DNA of 64,000 nt from Owenia fusiformis (GCA_903813345.2 CAIIXF020000001.1:56158270-56222269), one strand, 5' to 3'. Shown: positions 13,101 to 25,328, counted from the first letter of the stretch. The notes: generated from the letters alone by a model not told the origin. Numbers and translations are program-made.

Positions 13101-16100
13101 ATGTGTAATTTGTCCAACTATGAGTAGCATATAGGAGATTTCATAGAAAATAATATTGTAGTCTTGATTAGAGGTAGAACAGGTGACCTGTATGTCTTGT
13201 ATCCATGGTTACAGTACTTCATGCCTGACTTGTCCAGAATGGGATAGGATTTGTTGCCAATCTTTATCCCGACAAATTGACTGTCATTGCTCAGCTTGAT
13301 TGGAGACGAAAAATCATGACCAAATCCGAAGTTGACGTTACTCAAGCCTGACTTGGCTCTAGTGTTTACTTGTTATTAAAAATGTGTTATTTTGTGATTG
13401 TTAATTATTTTTTACTAACAAATCAAAAGCTAATTGTTTATATTAAAGGTGATTTTAAAATTGGAAGTCAGATGGGTAAGCAAAGCACTGAATGAAACCT
13501 TTTTTCTTATTTTTTGTTTGTTTGTTGTAGATGCTGTTGTTGTTTTTTATATTATTGTTGTTGTTCTTGTTGTCTAATATGGTTGTGATGCTTGTATTAT
13601 TTTTTGTCGCTTAATTTATACAAAAATGCTTAGTTGTATAATATTGATAAGTGATTATCAATGAACAGTAAAATTAAGCTGGTAAAAAGTTGTTTATAGA
13701 TATTGCATTGTGTCTGTTTATTTTATATTTAACTCAATTAAAATTCAACTGGGCTTGCTTCATCCACTGAGTACAGGGCTCTATATTACTCATTCTGGAT
13801 CTAATAGCCCCATGGTCAGAGGATGAGCTTATTTTGACTGATGAGATATTCACATTTCCCCAAAGTGATGCAACATTCACTTCCAAATATTTCTGTATAC
13901 ACAAAGCCACTCTAATACCTTATACTTGTATTTCCTCAGCATGCCTGAATAAAGTCTTCATATCGTGATCCTCCTATGGTCTTCATTATTATTTCACCTA
14001 ACAAAGTTCGAAGGGATATAGAGAATGGCTCCATCCGTTCATTTGTATATCCGTCTTTTTTCTAAATAATTTAAAATACTGAGTAATGACTGATATATTT
14101 TGCATGTCCACCTGTTCTTCATGTCTATGTTTATATGCACTCTTTCTGGTTTAACATAGTATACTAACTTGAATGGGTGGTAATATTACAATGCACTACT
14201 TGCAACTTCCTTGTATTGCAAACATATTGGGGACCTCTCTGTATGGTGTTTAGTTATTGTAAGGGAAAGGGGTATGTCAAGTTTGAAAGCCTGTATGATA
14301 TAACCGTGTGATCATATGTATTACTTGCTATTACTACTATGGAGATCAACTTTGGAAGTGACCAGTGCTTCCAACTTGTTTCCCAGTGCTTGGCATTTTC
14401 TTTATTTTATCATGCATATTAGATTGATAGATCGAAGTAGAACATTATATTTCTTCAATTTCCGCTGAAATATCAAATTATGTTTGCATCTTAGTTTATA
14501 ACTTCATTCCATGTTTCACCCATGTCACTTAAAGCAGCCTCTACTTTTTAGCTCATGTAATGATGGTTTCATCCTAACCCTGCATTTCAGGTATTTTACA
14601 ACAGGAGACCAGTGAAGGAGAACTGGCTGCCTTTGCTTCCTATGCCTTGTCCTTTCCTGATGGGTTCCTGGCCCTTGTGGATACATATGATGTACTTAAG
14701 TAAGTCAATCCTTGAACATGAAGTACTCAAGTTAGTGGACCTTTGAACATGTATGCCAAGTAGATTGCGAAATAGGGATAAATTCTAGAAAAAATAACTT
14801 CGGGAGAAAACATATATTTTAGTGAAAATAAAAAAAATTAACTGGCAAAGTTGTATGTACCTATAACTGCCTTCCATTGACGGAATGGCCGAATTACATT
14901 TTCATGTGTTCACTCAAAAGAGGTGTTCATATGCTTAACTGCATACTAAATTTGTTGTGTGTGTTCTAGGAGTGGGATTCCCAACTTTAGTGCAGTTGCA
15001 CTAGCTCTCAATGAATTAGGCTACAGATCGGTAGGTGTAAGGCTAGACAGTGGAGATTTAGCGTACCTTTCTATGGAGGTGCGCCGTACATTCAAACAGA
15101 TAGCATCTACGTAAGTAATCTCTAAGAAAACACTGCATTTAGATTGATTTTGTGATTTTATTTAGTTTTCAAATGTAAAGTATGCAATAATATAATGGTG
15201 AAGTTAAGGTTTAAAACTTCTTTCATTGTGAACAAAAAATATTTACAATTTTGTAATACATGTATTGTATTCCCCTTGAGATCAGGGCAAACCTGGTAAT
15301 GTACCTGGTACATTAGCCCCTAGCTAACATTTTTTGGTATAAATGTATTTGTCAAATACACCTGCTCTGTATATTTCCAGATTTGATGTGCCATGGTTTA
15401 CTGACCAAACTATTGTAGCCAGTAATGACATTAATGAAGACACTATACACTCACTCAATTCACAAGTAAGGGAGTTAAACAATAGTATACCATAAACTCA
15501 CTCAACTCACATGTGCATTCACTAAACTAACATATAACCAAGCTAATACTCACTCAACTCACACGTGAGCAAGCTAAATATAGCCTATATTCACTAACTC
15601 ACAATACAAGTTTATTCACTCAATTCACACGTAAGCAAGGTAAATGTAGCCTATATTCATTAACTCCACATTTATTCACACGACTCACATGTAAGCAAAC
15701 TAAATACATGACATACTTACTCCTATTATACTATTGAAATAATACTACATTTACATAATGCACTTTTCATAAATTGTCTATACATTGAATGTATAAATGT
15801 ACAAATGATATAAAAAATATACATATAGTCTTTGTATAAATGCAATGCACAAATCATTTTCTTGATTTCTTATCTTTTAGGGACATTCCATCAATGCATT
15901 TGGTATTGGAACCCATCTAGTCACATGTCAACGTCAACCCGCATTAGGTTGTGTATATAAGGTAAATATTTTTGAATGTGAATCTTTTCTCGAAAACTTA
16001 AAGATTTCAAAATTCACAATCCAAGAAAGTTTGAAGAAAATGGCAAGCGAATTTGGTACAATTGAATGTAATTTTCAATTTTTGTGTTTCTTGAAGAAAT

Positions 16101-19100
16101 AATGTAGCTTTTCTTGATTTTTGTACAGTAAATGTTCTGTGACTTGCCATTACTGAAAAGACATTTGACTTTCACGAAATTAGATTCACTATATTTTCAA
16201 GACACATGCTCTTGTGTTACTGTAACAATATCATTTTTGGTATTTGTTGTAGTTAGTAGAAGTTAACAAAAAGCCTAGGATCAAACTCAGTGAAGATGTA
16301 GAGAAGGTTACTATACCTGGCGGTAAAGCCCTATACAGACTTTATGGGAGTGATGGTAAGATGTATTTGTGCAATGCAGTTTAACGTATACCCTTTGTTT
16401 AGCTACCATGTGTTCATCCACTTACTTCTGTTGTTGATAACCAAAGGATATGACTCAAAAATATTATATTGTAAATTAGTTATTCAGCATATAGAAAATT
16501 GCAAGGCATAAAACCTTTAAAATATACAGTATAGTAAATACTAAAATGTGAATTGTATTACCAATGCCATTACCTACCTGCATTTAATGCAGTTAAAGTG
16601 GCTGAACCTCTAACAGCCCTGGAATTCTGAAGTTCCGATCCGTGATGTGCATAATCAAACGACTGTGCTACAAACTCTCTTTTCCGTACTTTCTCTTTCA
16701 AAACATTCGAGGAGACTCACTACTGTCACCCTTTTCAATTTTAAAACGCTTTAACCTGTCTGCCATTGTTGCTTTTTGTCACATGGTTGGGCTACTTAAA
16801 TCAATTTTATTGACCATATGATAATTTGATATATCGTAGGTCATGCATTAGTGGACCTAATTCAGAGGTTAGAGGAGGCGCCACCCACCGTTGGTCGACG
16901 TGTCTTATGTAGGCACCCCTTCCAGGTAAACTTATTTCATAAATACAATTATACTACTAGTGGAATCAATTGGTGCAAGGCCCCCATAGGGACCTTGCGT
17001 TTTCATACTAAAGTTCGTTTTGGAATTTTTTCTTATTGTTCTATGTATTTCAAGACATTTTAGTGAGAGGGCCCTTTTTCTAAAGCCCTTTTTAGAAAAA
17101 TAATTGAGATTCCAGAGGATACCCATTATTACTGCTTTTTAACACAATGTGAACAGAAAATTCAAACTCCTTATCTCACTATAATTCACCAATTGAGAAT
17201 GGAAATTGAGCAACCAAACTTGGCACAAAGTTGGACCCTAAGATAAGCTCTAATCTGAGCTGTTTGATCTTTTGTGAAATCATACATTTGCCTAGCAACC
17301 ACATAGCAACCATCTAAGATAACACATTTTACAATATAAATCCACTTAATATATGCTAGGATGCTATAAGACCATAGTGGTTGGAAGACTGACTCGTGTA
17401 CTCGAGTTTTACTCGCATTTGTCCTAAAAATCAATTGATCGAGTTGAAAACTTGAACTCACGATTTGAAATGTTTACCAAAAAAATATTTTTCACTCGTT
17501 TTCACCTTACCTTGACTCGCGATTCGTCTCTCCTATTCGCAATTTCCATGCTTATAGTTGTAATGTTCTGCTAAATCTGTATAGAATACAACTTATTTTC
17601 TATTTAATGCCATGTGCGGAAGACAAACATACTTGGATTTTATTCTGCGTTCGATATTTTTATGCAAAAGTTTCATTTCCGGTTTGATGCATTCTAGGAA
17701 TATCCAACAGCCGGGATTTAGACAATAAAAAGTATAGAGGCACTTGAAAGACTTGATCAAATTGATGAATTCTCCCAATACTTGGGAAACGGAAACCGGA
17801 AGTAACTCAACTAAGTCAAATCGCGAATATAATCGTGGTTTTTCATGGCCCACTCGAGTGGAGATTTTCAGGCGAGTCCGACCACTATAAGACCATTACA
17901 AAAAGTCTTCTTATCCCAAAATACAACAATTCAAACATATTTACAGAAGTGACATCACCATGTTGCATAGCAACAACATGGCAACAGGTTACAATGCCCA
18001 TTTTGACATTTGAACACCATATTCCTATTATATGCTCACTTGTATGCTTTTGGATCCCTTCCACATTATTTCTTAACATACAGAAATTGTATTTAAGCAT
18101 AAATGATGCAGTTATGCCTGACCATTTTCCCTAGCAACTTCCTAGCAACGGCTTAAAATAATGCTTAAATTTGCCTAGCAATGACCTAGCAACAGCTTAA
18201 AATAGCAATGTTTCTCATAAAAATCTCACTATATATCTACTATTATGTAATATGTATGTCTTTTAATTTATAAAGCTTTGTTGCTGCACACTCAAAAATC
18301 TGTAGTCTCTAAAGCATGATGGGACATTTGTTGTCTTATGTTTATTAAACTACAAAAGTCCTGCAATTCATGTTTCAGTTCTGAGATAAAGTAAACACAA
18401 AATATTCATCGTATTTATCCTTGTTACATTTTCAGCATTAATACCCCTAAGATAATACTCTATTTGGGTTAATTGCTACAATTTCCTTTGCAATTGCATA
18501 GTTTTGGTGCAGTAAAATACACCATGGCATTTGCAGTTCCCTTTGCAGTCACATTTGGTGCATCCACATTTAATTATGACTTTACATGCCTCGGATGCTT
18601 GCGACAGTATCGTCCATCTGGGTACGCCCAATCCTGATGCGCTCCTAAACCATTCCATTGGTTTAGGAATTGTTGAAGGAAGAACTGGATCCAATATATG
18701 CCTTTGCCCCCATACATGTGCTCCTTGGAGCATGACATTATAGAGTGCTGCATCGCATGTTGGAGGTAATCTATCGGTATCCATCTGTCATGAGTGAACA
18801 TGTGCCTGCGCATGGTATTGAGATTTGTCTCGCTGTTTGTAGGCTGGTAAACTACGATAATGAACCTCTCAATTGTGCCCATAACTTCTGTTGTTGTTAC
18901 GGTTGATGGGCGATCTACTAGAGTCAAAAGGACACCTGTTAGATCATTACATAAGTTCCATTGCTTGAAAACTGTCACCTTGCTCTGATGGTAAACTCCA
19001 GGCATGGTATCAGTTCCAGTATGGGTGTGGAAAATTGGCAGCGCACATGATCTTTGTGGTCCTAGTGCTCTAGCAATCGCATGATCTGGAATGTAGTGAT

Positions 19101-22100
19101 AGGTTTTGCCTTTTGAAAATGCTACATACACCTCAATCTGTAGCTCAGAGGCACAGGCTAAGGCTATCACAATAACATTTCTGTTCCCTGATCTTATCAT
19201 AGATTTTCTTTTCCGACACCATGAGACACATGCAAAAACATATATGTAGCTGCCTCATGACATTGTTAATTTTTCACATTTGGATAGTAATATTCCACTG
19301 AACCCAGCATATGGGTTTATGTATCCCAGCAGGTCGTGTTCAAAATACTAGTATATAGATTTTAAATCAAGACACCATATTTTACTGATTAAATCGTTAG
19401 GTCAAGGTTATACTTGTAAAATGCTTAAAATCCTATCTGGGATTTGCTGAAACATACAAGTCATTAATTTCAAAGTTTTACCACTTTAGATGCTGAAGGA
19501 TATAGGAATTGTGCAAAGAGCTCTATCTTTCAAGAAAGTCTTGCCAATTGCTTGGTAGTTTGGTGTTAGGATAGGATTTCTCAGAAACAATGACAACAAG
19601 ATAGAGTTCTTTGCAGTACTAGCAACTGTTTCAAGACACATTATGGCAGACGATAGAGTCTTTGTCTCCACCATTGAAGGAGAGTGCATCAGTAGTCCTG
19701 CTAATTATGCCATAATAGTCCCTGCTCCCAGGAAGAGGCAGATACACATATGTTTTTGGATGTGTCTCATGGTGTCCGAAAAGGTTGCAGGACATTTATG
19801 ATAAGATCGGTGGAAAGTAATGTTGTGATAGCCTAATAGCCTGTGCCTCTGAGCTACAGCATTTTCAAAACTAACACTACATTCCAATTTATGAATTTGC
19901 TTGAGCACTAGGACCACAAAGATCATGTGCGCTGCCAATGTTCCACATCCTTACTGGAACTGATAACCACATCTGGATTTTACCATCAAGCAATGGAACT
20001 TATGTAATGATCTTACAGGTGCCCTTTTGACAAGAAGCACATGTATGGGGGCAGTGGTATATAGTGGATCCAGTTTTTCCTTCACCAAGCCTATGGGGAT
20101 GGTTTAGGAGCCCATCAGAATTGTGGGTGCCCAGATAGACAATATTGCCCAAGCATCCATAGCATGTTAAGTCATAATTAAATGTGGATGCAGCAAATGT
20201 GACAGCAAAGGGAACTGCTTATGCCATGGTGCATTCTACTGCATCGAACTATGCACCTGTAAAGGAAATTGAAGCAATTCACCAAAATAAAGTATTATCT
20301 TAGGGGTATCAATGCTGAAAATGTATCAAGTGTCAATGTGATGAATCAGAACTGAAACGTGAATTGCAATTTGACATATGTAAGACAAGAAATGTCCCAT
20401 CATGCTTTACACAAGAGACTAAAGATTTTTAAGGAGCAACTATAAAGCTTTATAAATTACAAAAGACATATATATTGATTTTCTTCTAGTCATATAGTGG
20501 ATATATAGTGAAATTCTTATGAGAAACATTGCTATTTTAAGATGTTGCTGGGTCGTTGCTAAGGAAATTTAACCTTTATTTCAAGCCATTGCTAGGGAAA
20601 ATGGTCAGACATAACTGCATAAATACATTTGCTATATGTTAAGAAATAATGTGGAAGAGATCCAAAAGCAGTGAACATATAATAGATATATGGTCTGCAA
20701 ATGTCAAAATGGGCATTGTAACCTGTTGCCATGTTGTTGCTATGCAACATGGTGATGTCACTTCAGTAAATATGTTAAAATTGTTGTGTTTTAGGATAAA
20801 AATACTTTTTTGTAATGGTCTTATAGCATCCTACCATATATTAAGTGGATTTATATTGTAAAATGTGTTATTTTAGGCGGTTGCTATGTGGTTGCTAGGC
20901 AAATATAAGATATCACAAAAAATAAAAGCCCTAAGATTAGAGTTTATCCTAGGATCTAACTTTGTGCCAAGTTTGGTTGCTCAACTCCCATTCTCCATTG
21001 ATGATTTATAGCGAGATAAGAAGTTTGGAATTTGAATTTTCTATTAAAATTGTGTTAAAAAGCAGAAATAACAGGTATCCTCTGTAATCTCAATTATTTT
21101 TCTAAAAAGGGCTTTAGAAAAAGGGCCCTGTCTCTTAAATAACTTTAAATACATAAAACTATAAGAAAAAACTCAGAAACAAACTTTAGTATGAAAACGC
21201 AAGATCATTCACCAATTGATTCCGCTATACATACTGTATAGAAAAGCATGTACAATTTTAATAGATATCTAAAAAAAACACCTTCTAGATTTATAAATTA
21301 TACTTATATTCATCACTCTGTGTCATTCATTCTTGTCATTCTTCATTTTTTTAAAAGCCTGTTGTTATGTCTCTGTTAGGGCAAACACAGAGTGACAAAT
21401 CTCAATTTTGGTTGAAATTCTATGAAATTGAAATTCTATGAGTTCAATACTATAATACATGTATAGGATTATTTAAAGGCATGTTGCTTCATTACTGTAT
21501 TTATGTGATGTTATTGTGCTAAATTCATATTATGTTTTTCATGTCTTGTCTTGTCTTGACTTACATCAATGTTCATGCATGCTACACTATATATAAAGTT
21601 CTCAATTTAGATGTTTTTTAATTAATTCCATCATTAAGGAAATTACTTATAACAAATTCAATAATTTCCAGTATCACCTCAGTTTTATGCACAATACAAT
21701 ACAGCTAAATGATAATGAAAGAACTTTATTAATAAGTTAAACTTATTTATGTTGCTCTAGTATTCAGTCTTGCCAGTTGGTGTTGTATATCCTTAATTAA
21801 TTCCTAAATCTTCATTCTTCTCCTAGGTATATGTAGGTATTGTCAACCAGTGCAGTATCAGTATGACGGCTTTATACGTTTCTTTTCTTATCATCTTATG
21901 TGTACATTTACATATTTTGTAGTTTGTTAAATAAATCCATAGTTTATAGCCACAAGTGAATGTGTTTTTAATATTGATTCAGAAAGCAATTTCCATTTTT
22001 ATTTCTCCACTAAAATTAGGAAGTAGTGACATATAGTAATAGCCGCAGTTATTGTGTGGTTTGCATTTGGTATCATTGTTTGGTAATTACAAATTGTGAC

Positions 22101-23943
22101 ACTTTTGTAACCATTTGCAATATCTTAGCAGGTTGTGACATTTGCAAATGTCATAGATTGTTGTATATTTTCACTCCATTGTATTAGAACATATAAATGT
22201 GACATTAGTCAAAAGCTTCCATGTCTTTGATTTTGACAAAGTAGATATAAAGATATGAGTACTTGATCCTGATGTAAATATGAAAGAAATTCATTTTTAC
22301 ATTTGATATTTACAACATAAATTCTGTTTTTATGTCACTACCAAAAGTGGTGAAATATTGTAATAGTCTCCAACTTTGTTTTGATGGTTTTTAGCAGTTG
22401 GTGTTTGGCATTCAGTGTCTGTAACAAGTGGCAGGTGGTGATATTTTGCATGTTAATGCCTTGTTAATTTAGTTGTTGTCCTAGGCCAGGTTGGTGAAAT
22501 TGTCGAACTGGTGATCTGAGTTTATTTCAAGCAGTTATGTAGACTAGAGTGTATATTGTCATAGTATATGTCATGTTCTTCAAGCTAATACTAAAGGGTC
22601 TTTATACTTTAAATGCACATATTGTATTCCTGTTTATTTTAACTGGATAATTTCTTCATATATAGTGGTGAACAGCGCTGTAATAATGACACTTATCAGG
22701 ATCTATTGAGCTAACTTTTCAAAAGAGTGCTGCTTGATCACTGCTGTCATGTGCAACAGTGTATTGCTCTGGTTGTTTAAGTTCAGACTTGGGGTCTGGA
22801 CTCTGTGGAGGTTAATGCCATGATCCATAGTTTAATAAACATAAATACATTGTTAAGGTAATACATATGTACACATATATATATATTTATCAAATACATA
22901 CATACACTTTGTACATGCATTGCAGGAGGCCAAGAGAGCATATGTGTCCCCAGCCAAAGTAGAGTCCTTGTATAAGATCTATTGGAGAGATGGAGAGGTG
23001 AGACATCTGTCATCAAAATTATGTCATCAGATTGGGTCGAAATTTAAATAAGGGAACATCTATCAAAAATTGAATTAAATTAATTTGAACTGAATTTCCT
23101 CTTCCTCACGATTTCATTCCGTGTCAGCCCTAACTTACGCAAATGTTACACAAATTACACAAAATATAATAATAGTAAATACTCTTCTACATGTGTTACA
23201 GATATGTCAGCCTTTGCCAACACTGGAGGGAGTGAAGCAGAAAGCCCAGCAATCTCTGGCTAATATACGACAGGACCACAGGAGGGCCCTCAATCCCACA
23301 CCCTACAAGGTACAATTGTCTGGAAAATGTCTATTATAATGTACATTATATCGGAACAGGTTAACAATAGTAATACAACTTCCCATAATAGTAGATCCCA
23401 CCAAACAAAACATATTTTATCAAATCACTCACAATGTTGGACCTTTCATTGACTAACTACTTGATCTGGTGGTAAGTGGTAATCAGCAATATACCTGTTA
23501 TATACTGTACACATACCTTATATACAAAATATGCCCTAGTTCTTGTTTAAATATACTGTAAGTTGCCCATGCTTTAATTTCGCGCTATTTTATTTGGCAT
23601 GTTTTGACACAAAATTTTTTAGCAGATTTACCCATCGGTAAAATGCGAATATTAGAGGGTTCATATAAAGATGCAAATAATTCTCTCGTTTTTGCAATAG
23701 AATAACCAGCAGTGGATCTAGATCTTCGAAAATAGTTCAATATTGACATTTTATTGGGATTTTCAAATGTTTTTATCCTGCAAGGGAATCCCTTGGGATT
23801 TATTAAAGCAACTTACAGTATATTTCACATATTAATGGTGCTGATGTTTGTGTATGTATTTCCAGGTGTCTGTTAGTGACCAATTGTACAACTTCATGCA
23901 TGAGCTGTGGCTGTCTAATGCACCTATAGGGGAGCTATCCTAG
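4173..23943 (+). CDS. NAPRT: Nicotinate phosphoribosyltransferase, complete 15-exon gene
   Basis: Converts nicotinate and PRPP (with ATP) to nicotinate mononucleotide, the first step of the Preiss-Handler route to NAD, in the cytosol. Coding exons: 4173-4254, 8424-8594, 8844-9054, 10532-10662, 10980-11095, 12483-12567, 14591-14699, 14970-15110, 15381-15465, 15881-15961, 16253-16355, 16840-16925, 22926-22997, 23202-23309, 23866-23943. All junctions use GT/AG and keep phase, giving 552 residues; human NAPRT is 538. The start ATG is in a [10 protein letters not shown] context and runs into the family signature [16 protein letters not shown] across exons 1-2. Other hallmarks are [11 protein letters not shown] and [12 protein letters not shown] (exon 4), [11 protein letters not shown] with the His aligned to the catalytic residue (codon 11048-11050), [13 protein letters not shown] (exon 8, phosphate binding), and [13 protein letters not shown] (exon 10). 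No frame damage was seen. Introns 5, 9 and 12 carry notable repeats. Confidence 0.96.
4641..5059. promoter_or_regulatory. CRE-like and GC-box motifs in NAPRT intron 1
   Basis: Two perfect palindromic TGACGTCA motifs (4641-4648 and 5052-5059), a half-site 'attacgtcatc' near 4687 and a GC box 'ccccgccccc' near 4893 cluster within 420 bp of an otherwise AT-rich intron. TGACGTCA is the consensus CREB/ATF site. This could be an intronic enhancer or a second promoter, or just a repeat; no alternative first exon was identified. Confidence 0.25.
6249..6397 (+). repeat. Direct repeat, first copy (pairs with 7094-7245)
   Basis: A block beginning 'agccacagtataggtagatt' and ending 'atttatagcagtttttga' occurs here and again at 7094-7245 with a few substitutions and one 4-bp indel. 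The copies lie about 850 bp apart in NAPRT intron 1. No TG...CA ends or flanking target duplication were seen, so a simple segmental duplication or two copies of a short dispersed repeat are the likeliest explanations. Confidence 0.7.
7094..7245 (+). repeat. Direct repeat, second copy (pairs with 6249-6397)
   Basis: Second copy of the roughly 150-bp block at 6249-6397, same orientation. The sequence between the copies shows no coding potential and no recognised primer-binding or polypurine site. Confidence 0.7.
11194..12252. mobile_element. Mariner-like non-autonomous DNA transposon in NAPRT intron 5
   Basis: Ends are CAGGGTGTTCCAAAAGTAAC and its reverse complement, flanked by TA on both sides (11192-11193 and 12253-12254), the target duplication of Tc1/mariner elements. 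Inverted similarity extends roughly 190 bp inward (for example 'gcccggg'-type blocks near 11370 and 12070: 'atacccggggcaac' against 'gttgccccgggtat'). The 1059-bp element has no recognisable transposase frame and fills most of the 1.4-kb intron. Confidence 0.75.
15449..15700 (+). repeat. Tandem repeat duplicating the end and donor of NAPRT exon 9
   Basis: Exon 9 ends 'cactcactcaattcacaa|gtaag'. Four degenerate copies of that boundary follow in the intron at roughly 45-66-bp spacing: 'actcactcaactcacatgtg' near 15495, 'actcactcaactcacacgtg' near 15547, 'ttcactcaattcacacgtaa' near 15614 and 'cacacgactcacatgtaagc' near 15672. The later copies also share 'atatagcctatattcactaa'. Several copies keep usable GTAAG or GTGAG donors. 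Reading on from exon 9 reaches a TAA within 11 codons, so use of any downstream donor would truncate the protein. Confidence 0.7.
17376..17886. mobile_element. 511-bp MITE nested in the left arm of the foldback element
   Basis: Ends AGTGGTTGG... and ...CCGACCACT are inverted repeats. The insert is bounded by a perfect 10-bp direct repeat ATAAGACCAT (17366-17375 and 17887-17896). The opposite arm preserves the uninterrupted site (20812-20827, complement of 'atgctataagaccatt'), which proves the boundaries. A 9-11-bp duplication again suggests the Mutator superfamily. No coding capacity was recognised. Confidence 0.8.
18476..19200 (-). pseudogene. C-terminal remnant of a transposon-encoded protein, left arm
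   Basis: On the minus strand 19200-18574 encodes 208 residues and an overlapping second frame (18784-18476) continues it, so one frameshift near 18700 separates them. Recognisable landmarks are [16 protein letters not shown] (compare the 'FHA.TGCDT' motif), [15 protein letters not shown], and a Cys-rich tail [14 protein letters not shown]. From memory this order (GCDT motif, W-T-x-LPxAS-x-x-C, then CxCxxxCxC) is typical of a large nuclease-fold-like protein that is highly repetitive in cnidarian and mollusc genomes. The family assignment needs a database search. No N-terminal half is visible. Confidence 0.6.
19920..20275 (+). pseudogene. Second, decayed copy of the same transposon gene, right arm
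   Basis: The + strand here is the inverted counterpart of 18476-19030. 'ggaacttatgtaatgatctt' near 19996 matches the complement near 18950, and 'tttaattatgac' near 18570 matches 'gtcataattaaa' near 20170. About 170 bp of the coding sequence is missing near 20040 and no long frame remains. Both copies read from the centre of the palindrome outwards. Confidence 0.6.
22333..22466 (+). repeat. Dispersed repeat family R1, copy in NAPRT intron 12
   Basis: Unit begins with a short hairpin of type GTCACCACnAGAAGTGGTGAC, then 'atattgttatagtctccaac', a 'gatggtgttcagcagttggt' block, and ends 'ttgcatgttaatgccttgtt'. Six copies occur in the window: 22333-22466, 25189-25324 and 27545-27650 on +, and 32860-32967, 37003-37130 and 41339-41410 on -. 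No target duplication or poly-A tail was identified, so the class is open. Confidence 0.7.
23395..23480 (+). repeat. Fragment of the ATCCCACCAAACAAA repeat family
   Basis: Starts 'atcccaccaaacaaaacata', matching the left end of the complete element at 60479-60822. Only the first 80 or so bases are recognisable. Confidence 0.5.
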
Positions 23944-25188
23944 AGATCTAGTCCAATATACATGTAAACATGCCATAAGTAAGCTGGAGATATACCCTCT
24001 AGAATAACATGTTTATTCTTAGGGAGATATCATATATGCCATAGTGTAGGCTTCAGCAAAAAATCTGACATTATTGCGCATTTATAACTTGCCGAGTGAA
24101 TATGTAAAAAGATTAATTTATTTTATCATGCTGTGTATAGAATCCAGAATAGAGACATTCGGTTCACATCCTTGTGACCTGAAATAGAGATATATGTGAC
24201 TTAAGTTTGAGAGACATAGGCACAGTGTACATGTTTGTAAAGTGTTAATGATCATGGAATCAAGACTCATAGAGCACAATCAATTTTGTGACCGATAACT
24301 CAGATGATTGCAATCATGCTAAGAACAGAAAAATCCCAAATGGTAGAATGAAGAGTATACATCATGGCAGATATTTATTGCTTCATTATAACTGAATGGT
24401 TGAATTTACATAGATTGTTATTTAAAAGTGTTTTGCAGTTACCTTTTGGACTGAGCAGATATTAACATTGTCACTGAGACATATATAAGGGTTATGTACT
24501 GGGAGGTTTTAGATATGGGGTATACCCAGAGGGAGATATGCATATTTACTTAAGGGACCATTGGGACAGAAGAACAGAACCCTATTTCCAAACTGACTGC
24601 ACATAACTGTTTCATCCTATACCCAGTAGTTTTCTAAAAAAATTCAAATTTTTTTTATAATTACTTTTCAAACATTTTAGTTTTTTCTAATTTTTTTCAA
24701 TTACCAGAAGTGGGTAGATATGCCCAGGAGCGGGAGATATGAAGGTTCTGGATATGGTTGGAAACCTTAAAATCAGGATACAGGATATATCTTACCAACT
24801 TATCATCCTAAAACTCTACTGGCCATAGGATATGTGTCTCTGGTTGTTATTAGAGAGGACTATCAAGCTGGAGAGCATGTGCTGATTATAATTTTGCTTT
24901 GTATAGAATGCACTTGAAAGTTCTTGTCTTTCATTAATCAAACTTGTTGAAATGAAAAAGTGAATGTGTAGTGGCTTAATGACAAAGATATTCTCAAAAG
25001 GAGGTGTTCATGTAAAGTTGTTTTCACAAAGAGAGGTGTCTTTATAGAAATGTGTTCACATGTATGCTACAGAGTTGCCATAGTCCCATAGAATGAATAG
25101 TATGAATGTATAAAATAATTTATGTTTATGTGAAGGTTGTGAATTTTGTATTCAAATCATTGAATGTTGTAACTATATGGCCTTGTCG

Positions 25189-25324
25189 TGTCACCACCCT
25201 ACAAGTGGATATTGTTATAATTTTTTGTGGACAGTGCTCGATGTCTCTAAAAAAATGTCGGTACCTGCAACAAATTTGACATCCGTAACAAATGACAGGT
25301 GTGTTATTTTGCATGCCTCGTTAT
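25189..25324 (+). repeat. Dispersed repeat R1, copy 2
   Basis: Starts 'tgtcaccaccctacaagtgg' and ends 'ttgcatgcctcgttata'; more diverged than the copy at 22333. It lies directly beside the MITE at 25329. Confidence 0.6.
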
Positions 25325-25328
25325 AGTC

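Larger units (their letters stand above)
16962..21223. mobile_element. Large foldback (inverted-duplicated) DNA transposon in NAPRT intron 12
   Basis: The left arm (16962 to about 19254) and right arm (about 19731 to 21223) are inverted copies. The outer ends are 'ggaatcaattggtg' (16962-16975) and 'caccaattgattcc' (21210-21223). Matching blocks run the whole way in: 'taaaaagggctttagaaaaa' near 21104 against its complement near 17081, and the 'cttttccgacaccatgagac' block near 19208 against its complement near 19782. The left arm is longer because of a nested 511-bp insertion and because the right arm has lost about 170 bp internally near 20040. Both arms carry the tail of the same transposon gene. 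The central 480 bp is single-copy. The arms are visibly diverged, so the event is not recent. No target duplication was found. Confidence 0.8.

Noticed and set aside
13118-13345. 75-codon minus-strand frame in a NAPRT intron
   Set aside because: No splice or start support and no recognised family.
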